From: Oscillibacter valericigenes Sjm18-20
Lineage (GTDB): Bacteria > Bacillota > Clostridia > Oscillospirales > Oscillospiraceae
Length of the DNA: 64,000 nucleotides
Assembly (NCBI GenBank): GCA_000283575.1
Contig: AP012044.1
Coordinates: 1,302,001 to 1,366,000 of the forward strand
Direction of reading: 5' to 3'
Below the pieces are notes generated by a model that ran no database searches, was not told the DNA's origin, and worked only from the letters and a program-made list of their open reading frames with translations. Made by a program: the position numbers and the translations under genes. This document shows, piece by piece, positions 44,094 to 53,157 of this stretch; positions within the stretch are counted from its first letter, which is position 1; every line of letters starts with the position of its first letter.

Positions 44094-46493
44094 ATGACAA
44101 AGCAAAGTAAGCGCAGAAAAAGCGACGCGGCCCGCTGGGCCAACCAGACCATCCGCAACCGGACGGTGCTGATGATGGTCCTGTTGGGCGTGACGGTGTT
44201 CGCGGCGCTGCTGTTCAAGTTATACAACCTGCAGATTGTCCACCATGAGGAGCTGCAGGAAAAGGCCGTGGCGCAGCAGACCCGCAGCGCGGTGGTCACC
44301 GCTTCCCGCGGCACCATCTATGACAAGAACGGAGAGATTATGGCTGTATCCGCCTCGGCGGAGACGGTGTGCATCTCCCCCTATGACATTGAAAACAACA
44401 AGGAGACTCAGGACAAGGAATATGTTGCCCGGGGGCTTGCCCGCATTCTGGAAATTGACGAAAACACGATCCTTGATAAAATGGAGAAGACCGAGTCCCA
44501 GTACGTGGAGCTGAAGAAAAAGGTGGAGCAGAAGACGGCCGACGAGGTCCGCCGCTTTATCAACGGCGAGATCGACGACGAGGGGAACGTCCTGACCACC
44601 GTCAACGACGACGGAAAGACGGTTCTTATCAGCGATCCCACAAAGAGCCCCACCAAATTGCACGGTATTTTCCTCAATGCCGACTCCAAGCGCTACTATC
44701 CTTATGGGACGCTGGCGTCTCAGGTCATCGGCTTTGTGGGCAACGACAACGCGGGACTGTATGGCCTGGAGGCGAAATACGACGACGTGCTGGAGGGTAC
44801 CTCGGGCCTGACCGTCACCGCCAAGACCAACACCGGCGAGGATATGCTCTATCAGTATGAGCAGTATTACGACGCGAAAAACGGCGATAGCCTGATGACG
44901 ACCATCGACGTCAGCGTACAGTCGTGTCTGGAAAAGGGCATCGAGGCCATGGTGGATAAATTCGATGCCAAACACGGCGGTACCGGCATCGTCATGGATG
45001 TAAACACCGGCGGGATTCTGGCCATGGCGTCCTATCCCACCTTCGATCTGAACGATCCCTTCACGGTGTACGACAAGAAGCTGGCCGCCCAGATGAATAC
45101 GGACCTGTCCGCGGCCCTTAAGGGGCTGACGGAGGGAAGCGACGAATACACCGCCGCCCGCAACAAGGTAGTCAGCGCGGCCCTTGGTGAACAGTGGCGC
45201 AACCGCTGCATCAGCGACACCTATGAACCCGGATCTACCTTTAAGCCCATCACGCTGGCAACGGCGCTGGAGGAGGGGCTGGTAAATCTGAACTCCACGT
45301 TCACCTGTACCGGCTCCATCAGGGTTCCAGGCTGGTCCAAACCCATCTATTGCTCCAAACACGCCGGCCACGGGCTGCAAACTCTGATGCAGGCCACCGG
45401 CAACTCCTGCAATCCGGCCTTTATCTCGATGGGATTAAAAATCGGGACGCAGAAATATTACCAATATCTGAAATCCTTCGGTCTGATGGAAAAGACCGGC
45501 ATCGACGAGATCAGCGAGACCACCGGTATGTTCGCCAGTGAAAAGGACTTCAACTCGAATGTGGTATCCCTGGCCTCCTACGCCTTCGGCCAGACCTTCA
45601 CCGTCACCCCGCTGGAGGTCATCCGCGCGCAGGCCACCACCATCAACGGCGGTTACCTGCGGACGCCTTACCTTGTGGAACAGGTAGTGGACGATCAGGG
45701 CAATGTCAAGTATCAGCACGACTCCACTCCCGTACGTCAGGTGGTCAGCGAGGAGACCTCCGCGACCGTGCGGAAGTGCCTTGAATACGTGGTCGCTTCC
45801 GGCACAGGCAGAAACGGCCAGGTGGTGGGCTACCGCATCGGCGGCAAGACCGGCACCGCGGATAAGACCGGAAATCCCAACAAGGAAGTCGTGGTGTCGT
45901 TCATGTGCTTTGCACCGGCGGATGATCCCCAGATCATCATGCTTATCACCATGGATACCCCCAGCCGCAACACCGGGGTCTACGTCTCCGGCGGCAACAT
46001 GGTGGCGCCCACCGCCAGCTCCGTCATGGGGGAGATACTGCCTTACGTGGGCGTGGAGCCGGACTATACCGCCGAACAGATGGTAGGCGCGGATGCTACC
46101 GTTCCCAACGTGGTGGGCCAGACGGCGGAAGAGGCAAAGAAGAAAATCACCGATCTGGGCTTTACCTGCCGTACCGTGGGAAGCGGGGAAACCGTCACCG
46201 ATCAGACACCGCAGGGCGGCGCCATTGTTCCCGGCAGCGCGACCATTATCCTGTATCTTGGCGAAGAAAAGCCCAACACGCCCTGCACGGTCCCCAGCGT
46301 GGTAGGTATGACCGCGGCACAGGCCAACACGGCGCTGACCAACGCGGGCCTTATTATGAAGGTTTCCGGCGCCACGTCTGTCAGCAGCGGAAATGTGTAC
46401 GCGCTGAATCAGTCGGCCGCCGCTGGGACGGAGGTCTCTGCCGGAACGGTGGTCACCGTTCAGTTGGGCGCGCAGGGAAAAACAGCCGACTGA
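44094..46493 (+). CDS. PASTA-domain class B penicillin-binding protein (SpoVD/PBP2B type)
   Basis: The transpeptidase of septal or spore peptidoglycan, 799 aa. A basic N-terminus and one membrane helix (about residues 27-47) precede the dimerisation domain. The transpeptidase domain has YEPGSTFKPI (SxxK), TGNSCNPAFI (SxN) and GGKTGTADKTG (KTG). Two C-terminal PASTA domains follow (VPNVVGQTAEEAKKKITDLG and VPSVVGMTAAQANTALTNAG). PASTA tails mark both SpoVD and PBP2x-like proteins, so the exact paralogue is left open. The ATG at 44094 follows GGAGG by 5 nt; an upstream ATG at 44061 has no site. Confidence 0.93.
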   Translation: MTKQSKRRKSDAARWANQTIRNRTVLMMVLLGVTVFAALLFKLYNLQIVHHEELQEKAVAQQTRSAVVTASRGTIYDKNGEIMAVSASAETVCISPYDIENNKETQDKEYVARGLARILEIDENTILDKMEKTESQYVELKKKVEQKTADEVRRFINGEIDDEGNVLTTVNDDGKTVLISDPTKSPTKLHGIFLNADSKRYYPYGTLASQVIGFVGNDNAGLYGLEAKYDDVLEGTSGLTVTAKTNTGEDMLYQYEQYYDAKNGDSLMTTIDVSVQSCLEKGIEAMVDKFDAKHGGTGIVMDVNTGGILAMASYPTFDLNDPFTVYDKKLAAQMNTDLSAALKGLTEGSDEYTAARNKVVSAALGEQWRNRCISDTYEPGSTFKPITLATALEEGLVNLNSTFTCTGSIRVPGWSKPIYCSKHAGHGLQTLMQATGNSCNPAFISMGLKIGTQKYYQYLKSFGLMEKTGIDEISETTGMFASEKDFNSNVVSLASYAFGQTFTVTPLEVIRAQATTINGGYLRTPYLVEQVVDDQGNVKYQHDSTPVRQVVSEETSATVRKCLEYVVASGTGRNGQVVGYRIGGKTGTADKTGNPNKEVVVSFMCFAPADDPQIIMLITMDTPSRNTGVYVSGGNMVAPTASSVMGEILPYVGVEPDYTAEQMVGADATVPNVVGQTAEEAKKKITDLGFTCRTVGSGETVTDQTPQGGAIVPGSATIILYLGEEKPNTPCTVPSVVGMTAAQANTALTNAGLIMKVSGATSVSSGNVYALNQSAAAGTEVSAGTVVTVQLGAQGKTAD

Positions 46494-46606
46494 CAGGTTT
46501 TGCATGGTTTTCAGCACTTTCTCCCGTATACTTTGCAAATCGCCCCGGATATACTGTGAATGGTAAATTTTTGGCCATATACACTGAAAAGGGGCGTGCT
46601 TTAGAA

Positions 46607-48055
46607 ATGAAATTGAAGGATCTGCTTGCCGGTGTGGAGGTTCTGGAGCTTCACGCGGATGAAAATCTTGAGATAACCGGGGTCAGCTATGACTCCCGGA
46701 AGACTCAGACGGGCGACGTGTTCGTCGCCATCAGCGGCTATGCCATGGACGGCCATGCCTATATCGGCAAGGCGGAAGAGGCCGGCGCGGTGTGCGCCGT
46801 GTGTGAGAGGAAGCCGGAGACCGGCATACCCTATGTGCTGGTGAGGGAGTCCCGGCGGGCGCTGGCCATGCTGGGCGTCAACTGGTTTGGCCATCCGGCG
46901 GAGCACATGGTCATGACCGCCGTCACCGGAACCAACGGCAAGACCACCACGACCTATCTGCTGAAGGCCGTTTTGGAGCAGGAGGCGGGGGCAAAGGTGG
47001 GCCTCATCGGCACCAACCAGAACATGATCGGCTCAGAGGTCCTGCCTACGGAGCGGACCACGCCGGAGTGCTTTGAGCTGCAAAAGCTGTTCCGCCGGAT
47101 GCTGGACGCGGGCTGCACCCATGTGGTGATGGAGACCTCGTCCCACGCGCTGTACGAAGGCCGGGTTCACGGGATCCGATATGATGTGGGTATCTTCACG
47201 AATCTGACCCAGGACCATCTGGATTTTCACAAGACCATGGAGAACTACTGCGATGCAAAGGCCATTCTCTTTCAAAACTGCAACGTGGGGGTTTACAATG
47301 CCGACGACCCCTGGTCAAAGCGGCTGATGCGGGACACGTCCTGCGAAAAATTTTCTTATGGGGAGAAGGCGGAAGCCGATCTGCGGGCGGAGAAGATTGA
47401 GCTTGGCGCGGACCATGTGGCCTTCACCGCCGTAACAAAAAGTGAGCGAGTAAAAATTTGGGTGGGCATTCCGGGCGGATTTATGGTATATAATACGCTG
47501 GATGTTTTAGCGGCGGCGCTGAAGCTCGGGGTGCCGCTTGAAAAGAGCGCCGACGCCCTGCGCCGGGTTCCCCACGTGAAGGGCCGGGTGGAGGTGGTCC
47601 CCACGCCGGGCCGGAATTATACGGTCCTGATCGACTACGCCCACAGCCCCGACGGGCTGAAAAACGTACTGACCACGGTGAAGGGCTTCGCCAAGGGCCG
47701 CACCGTGGCGGTGTTTGGCTGCGGCGGGGACCGGGATCGGACGAAGCGGCCCAAAATGGGAAAAATTGCGACGGAAATTGCGGACTATGTAGTGGTGACT
47801 TCCGACAATCCCCGGACGGAGAAGCCCGCCGTCATCATCGATGAGATTCTGGCCGGTATGGAGGGAACTCCTACACCCTACGCCGTGGTGACGGACCGGA
47901 TTGAGGCCATCCACTACGCCATGGACAACGCCCAAAAGGACGACGTGATTGTCCTTTGCGGCAAGGGTCACGAGACCTATCAGGAAGTGAACCACAAGAA
48001 GCATCATATGGATGAACGGGAGATCGTGGCGGAGTATCTGGGCGAGGCGCGCTGA
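46607..48055 (+). CDS. murE: UDP-MurNAc-tripeptide synthetase MurE
   Basis: It adds the third stem-peptide residue to UDP-MurNAc-Ala-Glu (482 aa). Mur-ligase motifs: TGTNGKTTTTYLLKAVLE (ATP), METSSHALYEGRVHGIRYDVGIFTNLTQDHLDFHKTMENY and CDAKAILF. TSDNPRTEKP carries the DNPR tetrad characteristic of meso-diaminopimelate-adding enzymes, so DAP-type peptidoglycan is inferred. Starts at ATG 46607 with AAAAGGGG somewhat far (about 12 nt) upstream. No murF follows. Confidence 0.94.
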   Translation: MKLKDLLAGVEVLELHADENLEITGVSYDSRKTQTGDVFVAISGYAMDGHAYIGKAEEAGAVCAVCERKPETGIPYVLVRESRRALAMLGVNWFGHPAEHMVMTAVTGTNGKTTTTYLLKAVLEQEAGAKVGLIGTNQNMIGSEVLPTERTTPECFELQKLFRRMLDAGCTHVVMETSSHALYEGRVHGIRYDVGIFTNLTQDHLDFHKTMENYCDAKAILFQNCNVGVYNADDPWSKRLMRDTSCEKFSYGEKAEADLRAEKIELGADHVAFTAVTKSERVKIWVGIPGGFMVYNTLDVLAAALKLGVPLEKSADALRRVPHVKGRVEVVPTPGRNYTVLIDYAHSPDGLKNVLTTVKGFAKGRTVAVFGCGGDRDRTKRPKMGKIATEIADYVVVTSDNPRTEKPAVIIDEILAGMEGTPTPYAVVTDRIEAIHYAMDNAQKDDVIVLCGKGHETYQEVNHKKHHMDEREIVAEYLGEAR

Positions 48056-48187
48056 CGTGCCTGCCGAGGACCGGCATCGGGTTTGGCGCAGAGCCGATTC
48101 CAATTTGTATAATAAAAAGTAAAAAAGCTTTTTTGTATAGAGACTGCATAGGGAAAGGCCCGGCCGCGCCGGGTAAGAGGAAAACAT

Positions 48188-49174
48188 ATGGACATTTCAA
48201 ATTGGCTGGCGCTGGCCGTCGGCTTTCTTCTGACGCTTCTGATCGGCAGGTTCCTGATCCCGGAGCTTCGGAAGCTGAAAGCGGGACAGGAGATTCGCGC
48301 CGACGGACCCAGGTGGCACGCCGGAAAGGCCGGAACCCCCACTATGGGGGGAATTATGTTCATCATCGGCACGGGCGCGACGGTGGTGGTTCTGGGCTGG
48401 CGGCAGATGCTGGCGGGGGAGTTCGCCCATCTGTACGTATACCTGTTCGCCCTGGTGTTTGGGCTGATCGGATTCGTGGATGACTACCGCAAGGTGCGCC
48501 AGCACCAGAACGAGGGATTGACCGCCAAGCAGAAATTCGTTTTGCAGCTGGCTGCGGCAGTGGTGTTTTTGTGCCTGATGCGGTATGAGAAGCTGCTGAC
48601 CAATGAGCTTTATATTCCGTTTGCAAATGTGACCCTGACGGTCAACTGGATCGTCTATCTGATTTTTGCTGCTTTCGTGATTGTGGGCTGCGTCAACGCG
48701 GTGAACCTGACGGACGGGATCGACGGACTGGCCACCGGCGTCACTTTTGTGGTCATGGTATTCTTTACGGTGATGACCACGGCTGTTTACGGTGCGGGCC
48801 TGAGCCTGTTTCCATCGGCACTGGCTGGGGGACTTGCGGCGTTTTTTGTCTATAACCATCACCCGGCCAGAGTCTTTATGGGCGATACCGGGAGCCTGTT
48901 TCTAGGCGGCGCGGTGGCGGCGATGGCGTTTGCGCTGGATATGCCGCTGGTACTGATTTTGGTTGGTATCATATACATCGCCGAAACGGTGTCGGATATT
49001 ATCCAGGTTGGATATTTCAAAGCGACCCACGGCAAGCGCTTTTTTAAAATGGCCCCGCTGCACCACCATCTGGAGCTGTGCGGCTGGAGCGAGGCAAAAC
49101 TGGTGACGGTGTTCTCACTGATCACATTGGCGGGCTGTGCGCTGGCATGGCTGGGCATACAGGGAATAATTTAA
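48188..49174 (+). CDS. mraY: Phospho-N-acetylmuramoyl-pentapeptide-transferase MraY
   Basis: The integral membrane enzyme making lipid I, 328 aa with ten helices. The opening differs from classical forms but keeps DGPRWHAGKAGTPTMGGIMF, GLIGFVDDYRKV (catalytic Asp pair), VNLTDGIDGLATG, FMGDTGSLFLGG and the HHHLELCGWSE motif. It follows murE across 132 nt that include a possible -10 (TATAAT at 48108) and a palindrome AAAAAAGCTTTTTT at 48121. The ATG follows AAGAGGAAAAC. Confidence 0.95.
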   Translation: MDISNWLALAVGFLLTLLIGRFLIPELRKLKAGQEIRADGPRWHAGKAGTPTMGGIMFIIGTGATVVVLGWRQMLAGEFAHLYVYLFALVFGLIGFVDDYRKVRQHQNEGLTAKQKFVLQLAAAVVFLCLMRYEKLLTNELYIPFANVTLTVNWIVYLIFAAFVIVGCVNAVNLTDGIDGLATGVTFVVMVFFTVMTTAVYGAGLSLFPSALAGGLAAFFVYNHHPARVFMGDTGSLFLGGAVAAMAFALDMPLVLILVGIIYIAETVSDIIQVGYFKATHGKRFFKMAPLHHHLELCGWSEAKLVTVFSLITLAGCALAWLGIQGII

Positions 49175-49260
49175 CGCGCTTCGCGCGCGGACGAAGAGGT
49201 CCGCTTTACCCGTAAAACACGAAAATAAGATTTAGCACACTCCGTGCGCGGATAAAAAGG
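49170..49260 (+). repeat. Two 30-bp imperfect direct repeats ahead of ftsW
   Basis: The 30-bp unit at 49170-49199 recurs at 49231-49260 with 22 identical positions. All eight differences are transitions. They fill the gap between mraY and ftsW; no function is assigned. Confidence 0.6.
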
Positions 49261-49271
49261 GGGAGACGCCG

Positions 49272-50543
49272 GTGGTCCGGGAACGTAAACCGAATAACAG
49301 TCGATCCCGCGGCCCCCGCCGGGACGGGGACCGGGGATACAGCTCTGTCCGCCGTCCCTCAGTCAGCCGGGAGGAACTGCTGGCCCGCCAGCGGGCAAAG
49401 GAGGAGCGGATGCTCCGGGAACAGGAGAGCCGGGAGCTGGCAAGGGGGCCCATCGACCTGCCGTTCTGTCTGCTTGTAATGGTGTTGACCATCATCGGCC
49501 TCATCATGCTCTTTTCCGCCAGCTTCCCCCGGGCCTATTACGAGGACAGCAACCCCACCTACTACGTGGCGCGGCAGGGCGTGTTTGCCATCATGGGTGT
49601 GGCGGCCATGGCATTTGTGGGAAAGATCAATTACCAGCGGTTCCGGGGGCTGGCAAAGCCGCTTTTATATCTGACCATCGTGCTGTTGTTTCTGGTCATC
49701 ATCCCTCACAACCCTCTTGCCCTGACCAGTAACAATGCCACCCGCTGGTTGGGAATTCGGGGAACGGCGTTGCGGTTCCAGCCCTCTGAGATTGCAAAGC
49801 TGGCGGTGGTGATTTACTTTTCCGATACCGTTTCCAGAAAAAAAGAACGGATGCAGACCTTCCGGTATGGGATTGCGCCGTACGCCATCATTTTGTGTGG
49901 GATCGCGGTACTGATGATGATGGAGCCGCATCTGTCCGGGACGCTGCTGATTCTGGGCGCAGGCGCCGCCATCATGCTGGTGGGCGGTATCAGTTGGGCA
50001 TGGGTGGTCGGCGCTCTGGGCGTGGCGGCGGCAGGGCTGTATGTCGTTGTCGGGATTGTGGGGTACGGCGCCTCCCGAATTGCCATGTGGCACGATCCGT
50101 TTATCGATGCGCGGGGGGACGGTTATCAACTGGCCCAGAGCCTCCTGTCCATCGGCTCGGGCGGACTTTTGGGTGTGGGCCTGGGGAAGAGCCGCCAGAA
50201 ATTCATGTATCTGCCCGAGGAGCACAACGACTTCGTCTTTTCCATCGTTTGTGAGGAGCTGGGACTCATCGGCGCGGCCATTATCATGCTTTTATTCGTA
50301 GCGCTGATCCTCCGGGGGTACTGGATTGCCCTCCACGCGCGGGATCGGTTCGGGAGCCTGCTGGTGGTGGGCGTTACCACGTTGCTGGCCTTCCAGACTT
50401 TTTTGAACATGGGCGTTGTGACGGGTCTGCTGCCCACAACGGGAGTCTCCCTGCCGTTTTTCAGCTATGGCGGCACGGCACTGACAATCCAGCTTTTTGA
50501 AATGGGGATTGTTTTGAGCGTGTCGCGGCAGATGAAGATTTAA
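49272..50543 (+). CDS. ftsW: FtsW/SpoVE lipid II polymerase (SEDS family)
   Basis: A SEDS glycosyltransferase of 423 residues with ten membrane helices. A long basic, disordered head (about residues 1-55, rich in Arg and Ser) is unusual in length. The core has FSASFPRAYYEDSNPTYYVARQ, NNATRWLGIRGTALRFQPSEIAKLAVVIYF, GLGKSRQKFMYLPEEHNDFVFSIVCEELG and LPTTGVSLPFFSYGGTALTIQL, including the conserved PEEHNDF and GGT motifs. GTG start after GGGGGAG. FtsW versus SpoVE cannot be told apart by sequence here. Confidence 0.93.
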   Translation: MVRERKPNNSRSRGPRRDGDRGYSSVRRPSVSREELLARQRAKEERMLREQESRELARGPIDLPFCLLVMVLTIIGLIMLFSASFPRAYYEDSNPTYYVARQGVFAIMGVAAMAFVGKINYQRFRGLAKPLLYLTIVLLFLVIIPHNPLALTSNNATRWLGIRGTALRFQPSEIAKLAVVIYFSDTVSRKKERMQTFRYGIAPYAIILCGIAVLMMMEPHLSGTLLILGAGAAIMLVGGISWAWVVGALGVAAAGLYVVVGIVGYGASRIAMWHDPFIDARGDGYQLAQSLLSIGSGGLLGVGLGKSRQKFMYLPEEHNDFVFSIVCEELGLIGAAIIMLLFVALILRGYWIALHARDRFGSLLVVGVTTLLAFQTFLNMGVVTGLLPTTGVSLPFFSYGGTALTIQLFEMGIVLSVSRQMKI

Positions 50544-50577
50544 CCGGAAAATACGAAGGCTTTAAGGAAGTGTTGGT

Positions 50578-51708
50578 ATGGGAAAAGCGCCGAGGCGGGT
50601 CATTTTTACCTGCGGGGGGACGGCGGGGCATGTAAACCCCGCCATCGCGCTGGCGCAGCTGATGCTGGAGCGGGAGCCGAAAACGGAGATTTTGTTTGTG
50701 GGTGCGGAGAGAGGCCTCGAAAAGGACCTGATCCCCAAGGCGGGCTACGCATTTCGGACCGTCCATATTTCCAGTTTCCACCGCTCCATGAAACCGGCGG
50801 AGATCCGACATAACCTGATCTCCGTGGGTAACTATTTCCGCGCGCCCCATGAGGCGCGGCGGATTCTGAGGGAATTTGGACCGGAGGTGGTAATCGGCAC
50901 CGGCGGATATGCCAGCTTCCCCATGGTGAAAGCCGCGGCGAAAGCGGGCATTCCAACTGCCATCCACGAGTCCAACATGGTGCCGGGGCTGACCACCCGG
51001 CTGCTGGAGCCCTTTGCGGACCGCATCATGGTGGGGTTTGAGGATTGCCGGGGGCAGTATCGGGACCCTGACCGGGTGGTGGTCACGGGGACGCCGGTGC
51101 GCGGGGACTTTTTTACCCGGACGAAAGCGCAGGCCCGGCAAGAATTGGGTATTCGGGATGAGCGGCCTCTGATCGTGTCCTTCTGGGGCTCTCTGGGCGC
51201 GGCGGGAATGAACCGTCAGATGGCGGATTTTCTTGCGTTGGAGGCGGCGAAGGAGCCCTTTCGCCATATCCACGGCGCGGGTGGCGGCTATGAAGCTCTG
51301 CTGAGCGCGCTGAGAGAGCGGGGCGTGGACCTGACGGCGCATCCGGCGCTGGAGGTGCGGCCCTATATCTACGACATGGACCGGGTGCTTCGGGCGGCGG
51401 ATCTGGTGCTGTGCCGGGCCGGGGCGTCCACCATCAGCGAGCTGACGGCCCTGGGTGTCCCGGCGCTGATCGTGCCGTCTCCCTACGTGACCAACAACCA
51501 CCAGGAGAAAAATGCCCGGGTACTGGAGAAAGCGGGCGGGGCCTGCGTGATGCTGGAAAGTGAGTCCAACGGACCGGCGCTGTTCCAGAAGAGCTGCGAC
51601 ATTCTCCACAGCGCGGCACGGCGGGCGAGCATGTCCGCCTCTATGGAGGCACTGGGCATTCCGGACGCTACGGAGCGCATCTACCGGACGGTATTGGAGT
51701 TGCTGTAA
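50578..51708 (+). CDS. murG: Lipid II-forming GlcNAc transferase MurG
   Basis: It transfers GlcNAc to lipid I on the inner membrane face (376 aa). The first G-loop is TCGGTAGHVNPAIALAQLM. The second is GTGGYASFPMVKAAAKAGIPTAIHESN, and the donor site has RAGASTISELTALGVPALIVPSPYVTNNHQEKNA. ATG follows AAGGAAGTGTTGGT. Last intact gene of the cluster before the interrupted murA. Confidence 0.96.
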   Translation: MGKAPRRVIFTCGGTAGHVNPAIALAQLMLEREPKTEILFVGAERGLEKDLIPKAGYAFRTVHISSFHRSMKPAEIRHNLISVGNYFRAPHEARRILREFGPEVVIGTGGYASFPMVKAAAKAGIPTAIHESNMVPGLTTRLLEPFADRIMVGFEDCRGQYRDPDRVVVTGTPVRGDFFTRTKAQARQELGIRDERPLIVSFWGSLGAAGMNRQMADFLALEAAKEPFRHIHGAGGGYEALLSALRERGVDLTAHPALEVRPYIYDMDRVLRAADLVLCRAGASTISELTALGVPALIVPSPYVTNNHQEKNARVLEKAGGACVMLESESNGPALFQKSCDILHSAARRASMSASMEALGIPDATERIYRTVLELL

Positions 51709-51773
51709 CCTCTGGGGGCTTTCTCTGCATACGATGGACTGTTGAACCATTTTGTATGCGGAGGGAATTGCTT

Positions 51774-52229
51774 ATGAGTCAGATCATCGTGAAGGGCGGG
51801 CGCGCCCTTTCCGGCTCCATAGCGGTGCAGGGCGCGAAGAACAGCGCGCTGCCGATTTTGGCGGCTACGATCCTGAATCGGGGGGAGACGGTGCTGCGGG
51901 GCTGTCCCCGGCTGCGGGATGTGGACGCATCCATCCGCATCCTCCGGCATCTTGGCTGCGAGGCCAGATGGGAGGGAGACGCGCTGGTCGTAAATACGGC
52001 GGGCATGAACCGCAGCGATATTTCTGATGCGCTGATGCGGGAAATGCGTTCTTCCGCGATTTTCCTGGGGGCTATCCTGGCCCGCTGCGGCCGGGCGGAC
52101 CTGAGCTATCCCGGCGGGTGTGAATTTCTGTGGTGCCAAAAGCAGTACAATACACCACACTATACCCTGCCCACAGACCAATTTTACAAACGAATCTATA
52201 AAAACGCACTGTTATTCAGACGGGTCTGA
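51774..52229 (+). pseudogene. murA: UDP-GlcNAc enolpyruvyl transferase MurA, truncated by element insertion
   Basis: The native N-terminal part reads MSQIIVKGGRALSGSIAVQGAKNSALPILAATILN through SSAIFLGAILARCGRADLSYPGGCE. It therefore runs through the catalytic-cysteine loop PGGC and stops matching MurA one codon later, about position 52124. The remaining 34 codons to the TGA at 52229 are element sequence. Around 300 C-terminal residues are absent, so this copy cannot be functional. Firmicutes often carry a second murA, which would be needed here. ATG at 51774 follows GGAGGG by 8 nt. Confidence 0.85.
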
Positions 52230-52246
52230 ACAATGGTGCGCTTTTT
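52205..52246 (+). terminator. Terminator at the left end of the element
   Basis: CGCAC...GTGCG closes a stem of about 15 bp containing TTCAGA/TCTGAA around a CGGG loop, with one mismatch and two G-T pairs, followed by CTTTTTC. It would insulate the element from murG-murA read-through; the fused murA frame ends inside it. Confidence 0.8.
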
Positions 52247-52248
52247 CA

Positions 52249-52268
52249 TGTCCACAGACTAGTGGACA
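52249..52268. promoter_or_regulatory. TGTCCAC palindrome upstream of parA
   Basis: TGTCCAC and GTGGACA are perfect inverted arms around AGACTA, 20 bp in all, just after the terminator and about 20 bp before the parA -35. CCACAGAC also occurs at 52171. It could be a ParB site or an operator; no match to consensus parS. Confidence 0.5.
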
Positions 52269-52287
52269 ATAGAGGGGAAGAAACAGC

Positions 52288-52315
52288 TTGCTGATGCAGG
52301 CTGATTTTTTATGCT
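52288..52315 (+). promoter_or_regulatory. Promoter of the element parA operon
   Basis: TTGCTG (52288-52293) and TATGCT (52310-52315) are 16 bp apart, 27 nt before parA. Confidence 0.55.
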
Positions 52316-52341
52316 CAAATTAAAAGCAAAGGAGTGGAGTT

Positions 52342-53157
52342 ATGCAGACAATCGCAATCGTCAATCAGAAGGGCGGCGTGGGCAAAAGTACCACTGCCGT
52401 CAATCTGGGAGCCGGCCTAACCCGGCAGGGCAAGAAGGTTCTGCTGATCGACGCAGACGGTCAGGCGAACCTGACCGAAATGCTGGGCTGGCAGCAACCG
52501 GACGAGCTGTCGCCCACGCTGGCAACCCTGCTGGAGCAAATCATCGCCGACCGGCCCATTTCTCCACAGGACGGTATCCTGCATCACAAGGAGGGCATGG
52601 ATCTAATGCCCGCCAACATTGAACTGTCCGGCTTGGAGGTGTCCTTGGTAAACACCATGAGCCGCGAAACGGTTCTGCGCACTTATCTCAGCGAGGTCAA
52701 ACGCAGCTACGACTACATTTTAATAGATTGCAGCCCTTCGCTGGGAATGCTGACACTCAACGCCCTCACAGCGGCGGATAAGGTCATCATTCCGGTGCAG
52801 TCCCACTACCTGCCCGTCAAGGGCTTAGAGCAGCTTCTTAAAACCGTCAGTAAGGTGCAGCGCCAACTCAACGGCAACCTCCAGATCTCCGGTATTCTTA
52901 TAACAATGGTGGAGGGCCGCACCAATTTCTCCAAGGACATCAGCCAGCTGGTGCGGCAGGCATATGGCAGGGACATCCATGTGTTTGAAACGGAAATCCC
53001 CCGCGGTATCAAGGCGGCGGAGATGAGTGCCGAGGGTGCCAGCATTTTTGCCTTTGAGCCGCGCAGCGCCGTGGCATCTGCCTACGAACAGTTTACAAAG
53101 GAGGTCTTGCAGCATGAAAAGTGCCGCGAAAAACATTCAGATTGCCAGCTACGATGA
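52342..53157 (+). CDS. parA: ParA/Soj-family ATPase of the element
   Basis: A 271-residue deviant Walker ATPase: IVNQKGGVGKSTTAVNLGAGL (deviant Walker A), LLIDADGQANLTEML and YDYILIDCSPSLGMLTLNALTAADKVIIPVQSHYL (Walker B). GRTNFSKDISQLVRQAYG and ETEIPRGIKAAEMSAEGASIF mark the ICE/plasmid partition type. It should pair with the overlapping parB to stabilise the excised circular element. Overlaps parB by 44 nt. ATG follows AAAGGAGTGGAGTT. Confidence 0.93.
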   Translation: MQTIAIVNQKGGVGKSTTAVNLGAGLTRQGKKVLLIDADGQANLTEMLGWQQPDELSPTLATLLEQIIADRPISPQDGILHHKEGMDLMPANIELSGLEVSLVNTMSRETVLRTYLSEVKRSYDYILIDCSPSLGMLTLNALTAADKVIIPVQSHYLPVKGLEQLLKTVSKVQRQLNGNLQISGILITMVEGRTNFSKDISQLVRQAYGRDIHVFETEIPRGIKAAEMSAEGASIFAFEPRSAVASAYEQFTKEVLQHEKCREKHSDCQLR

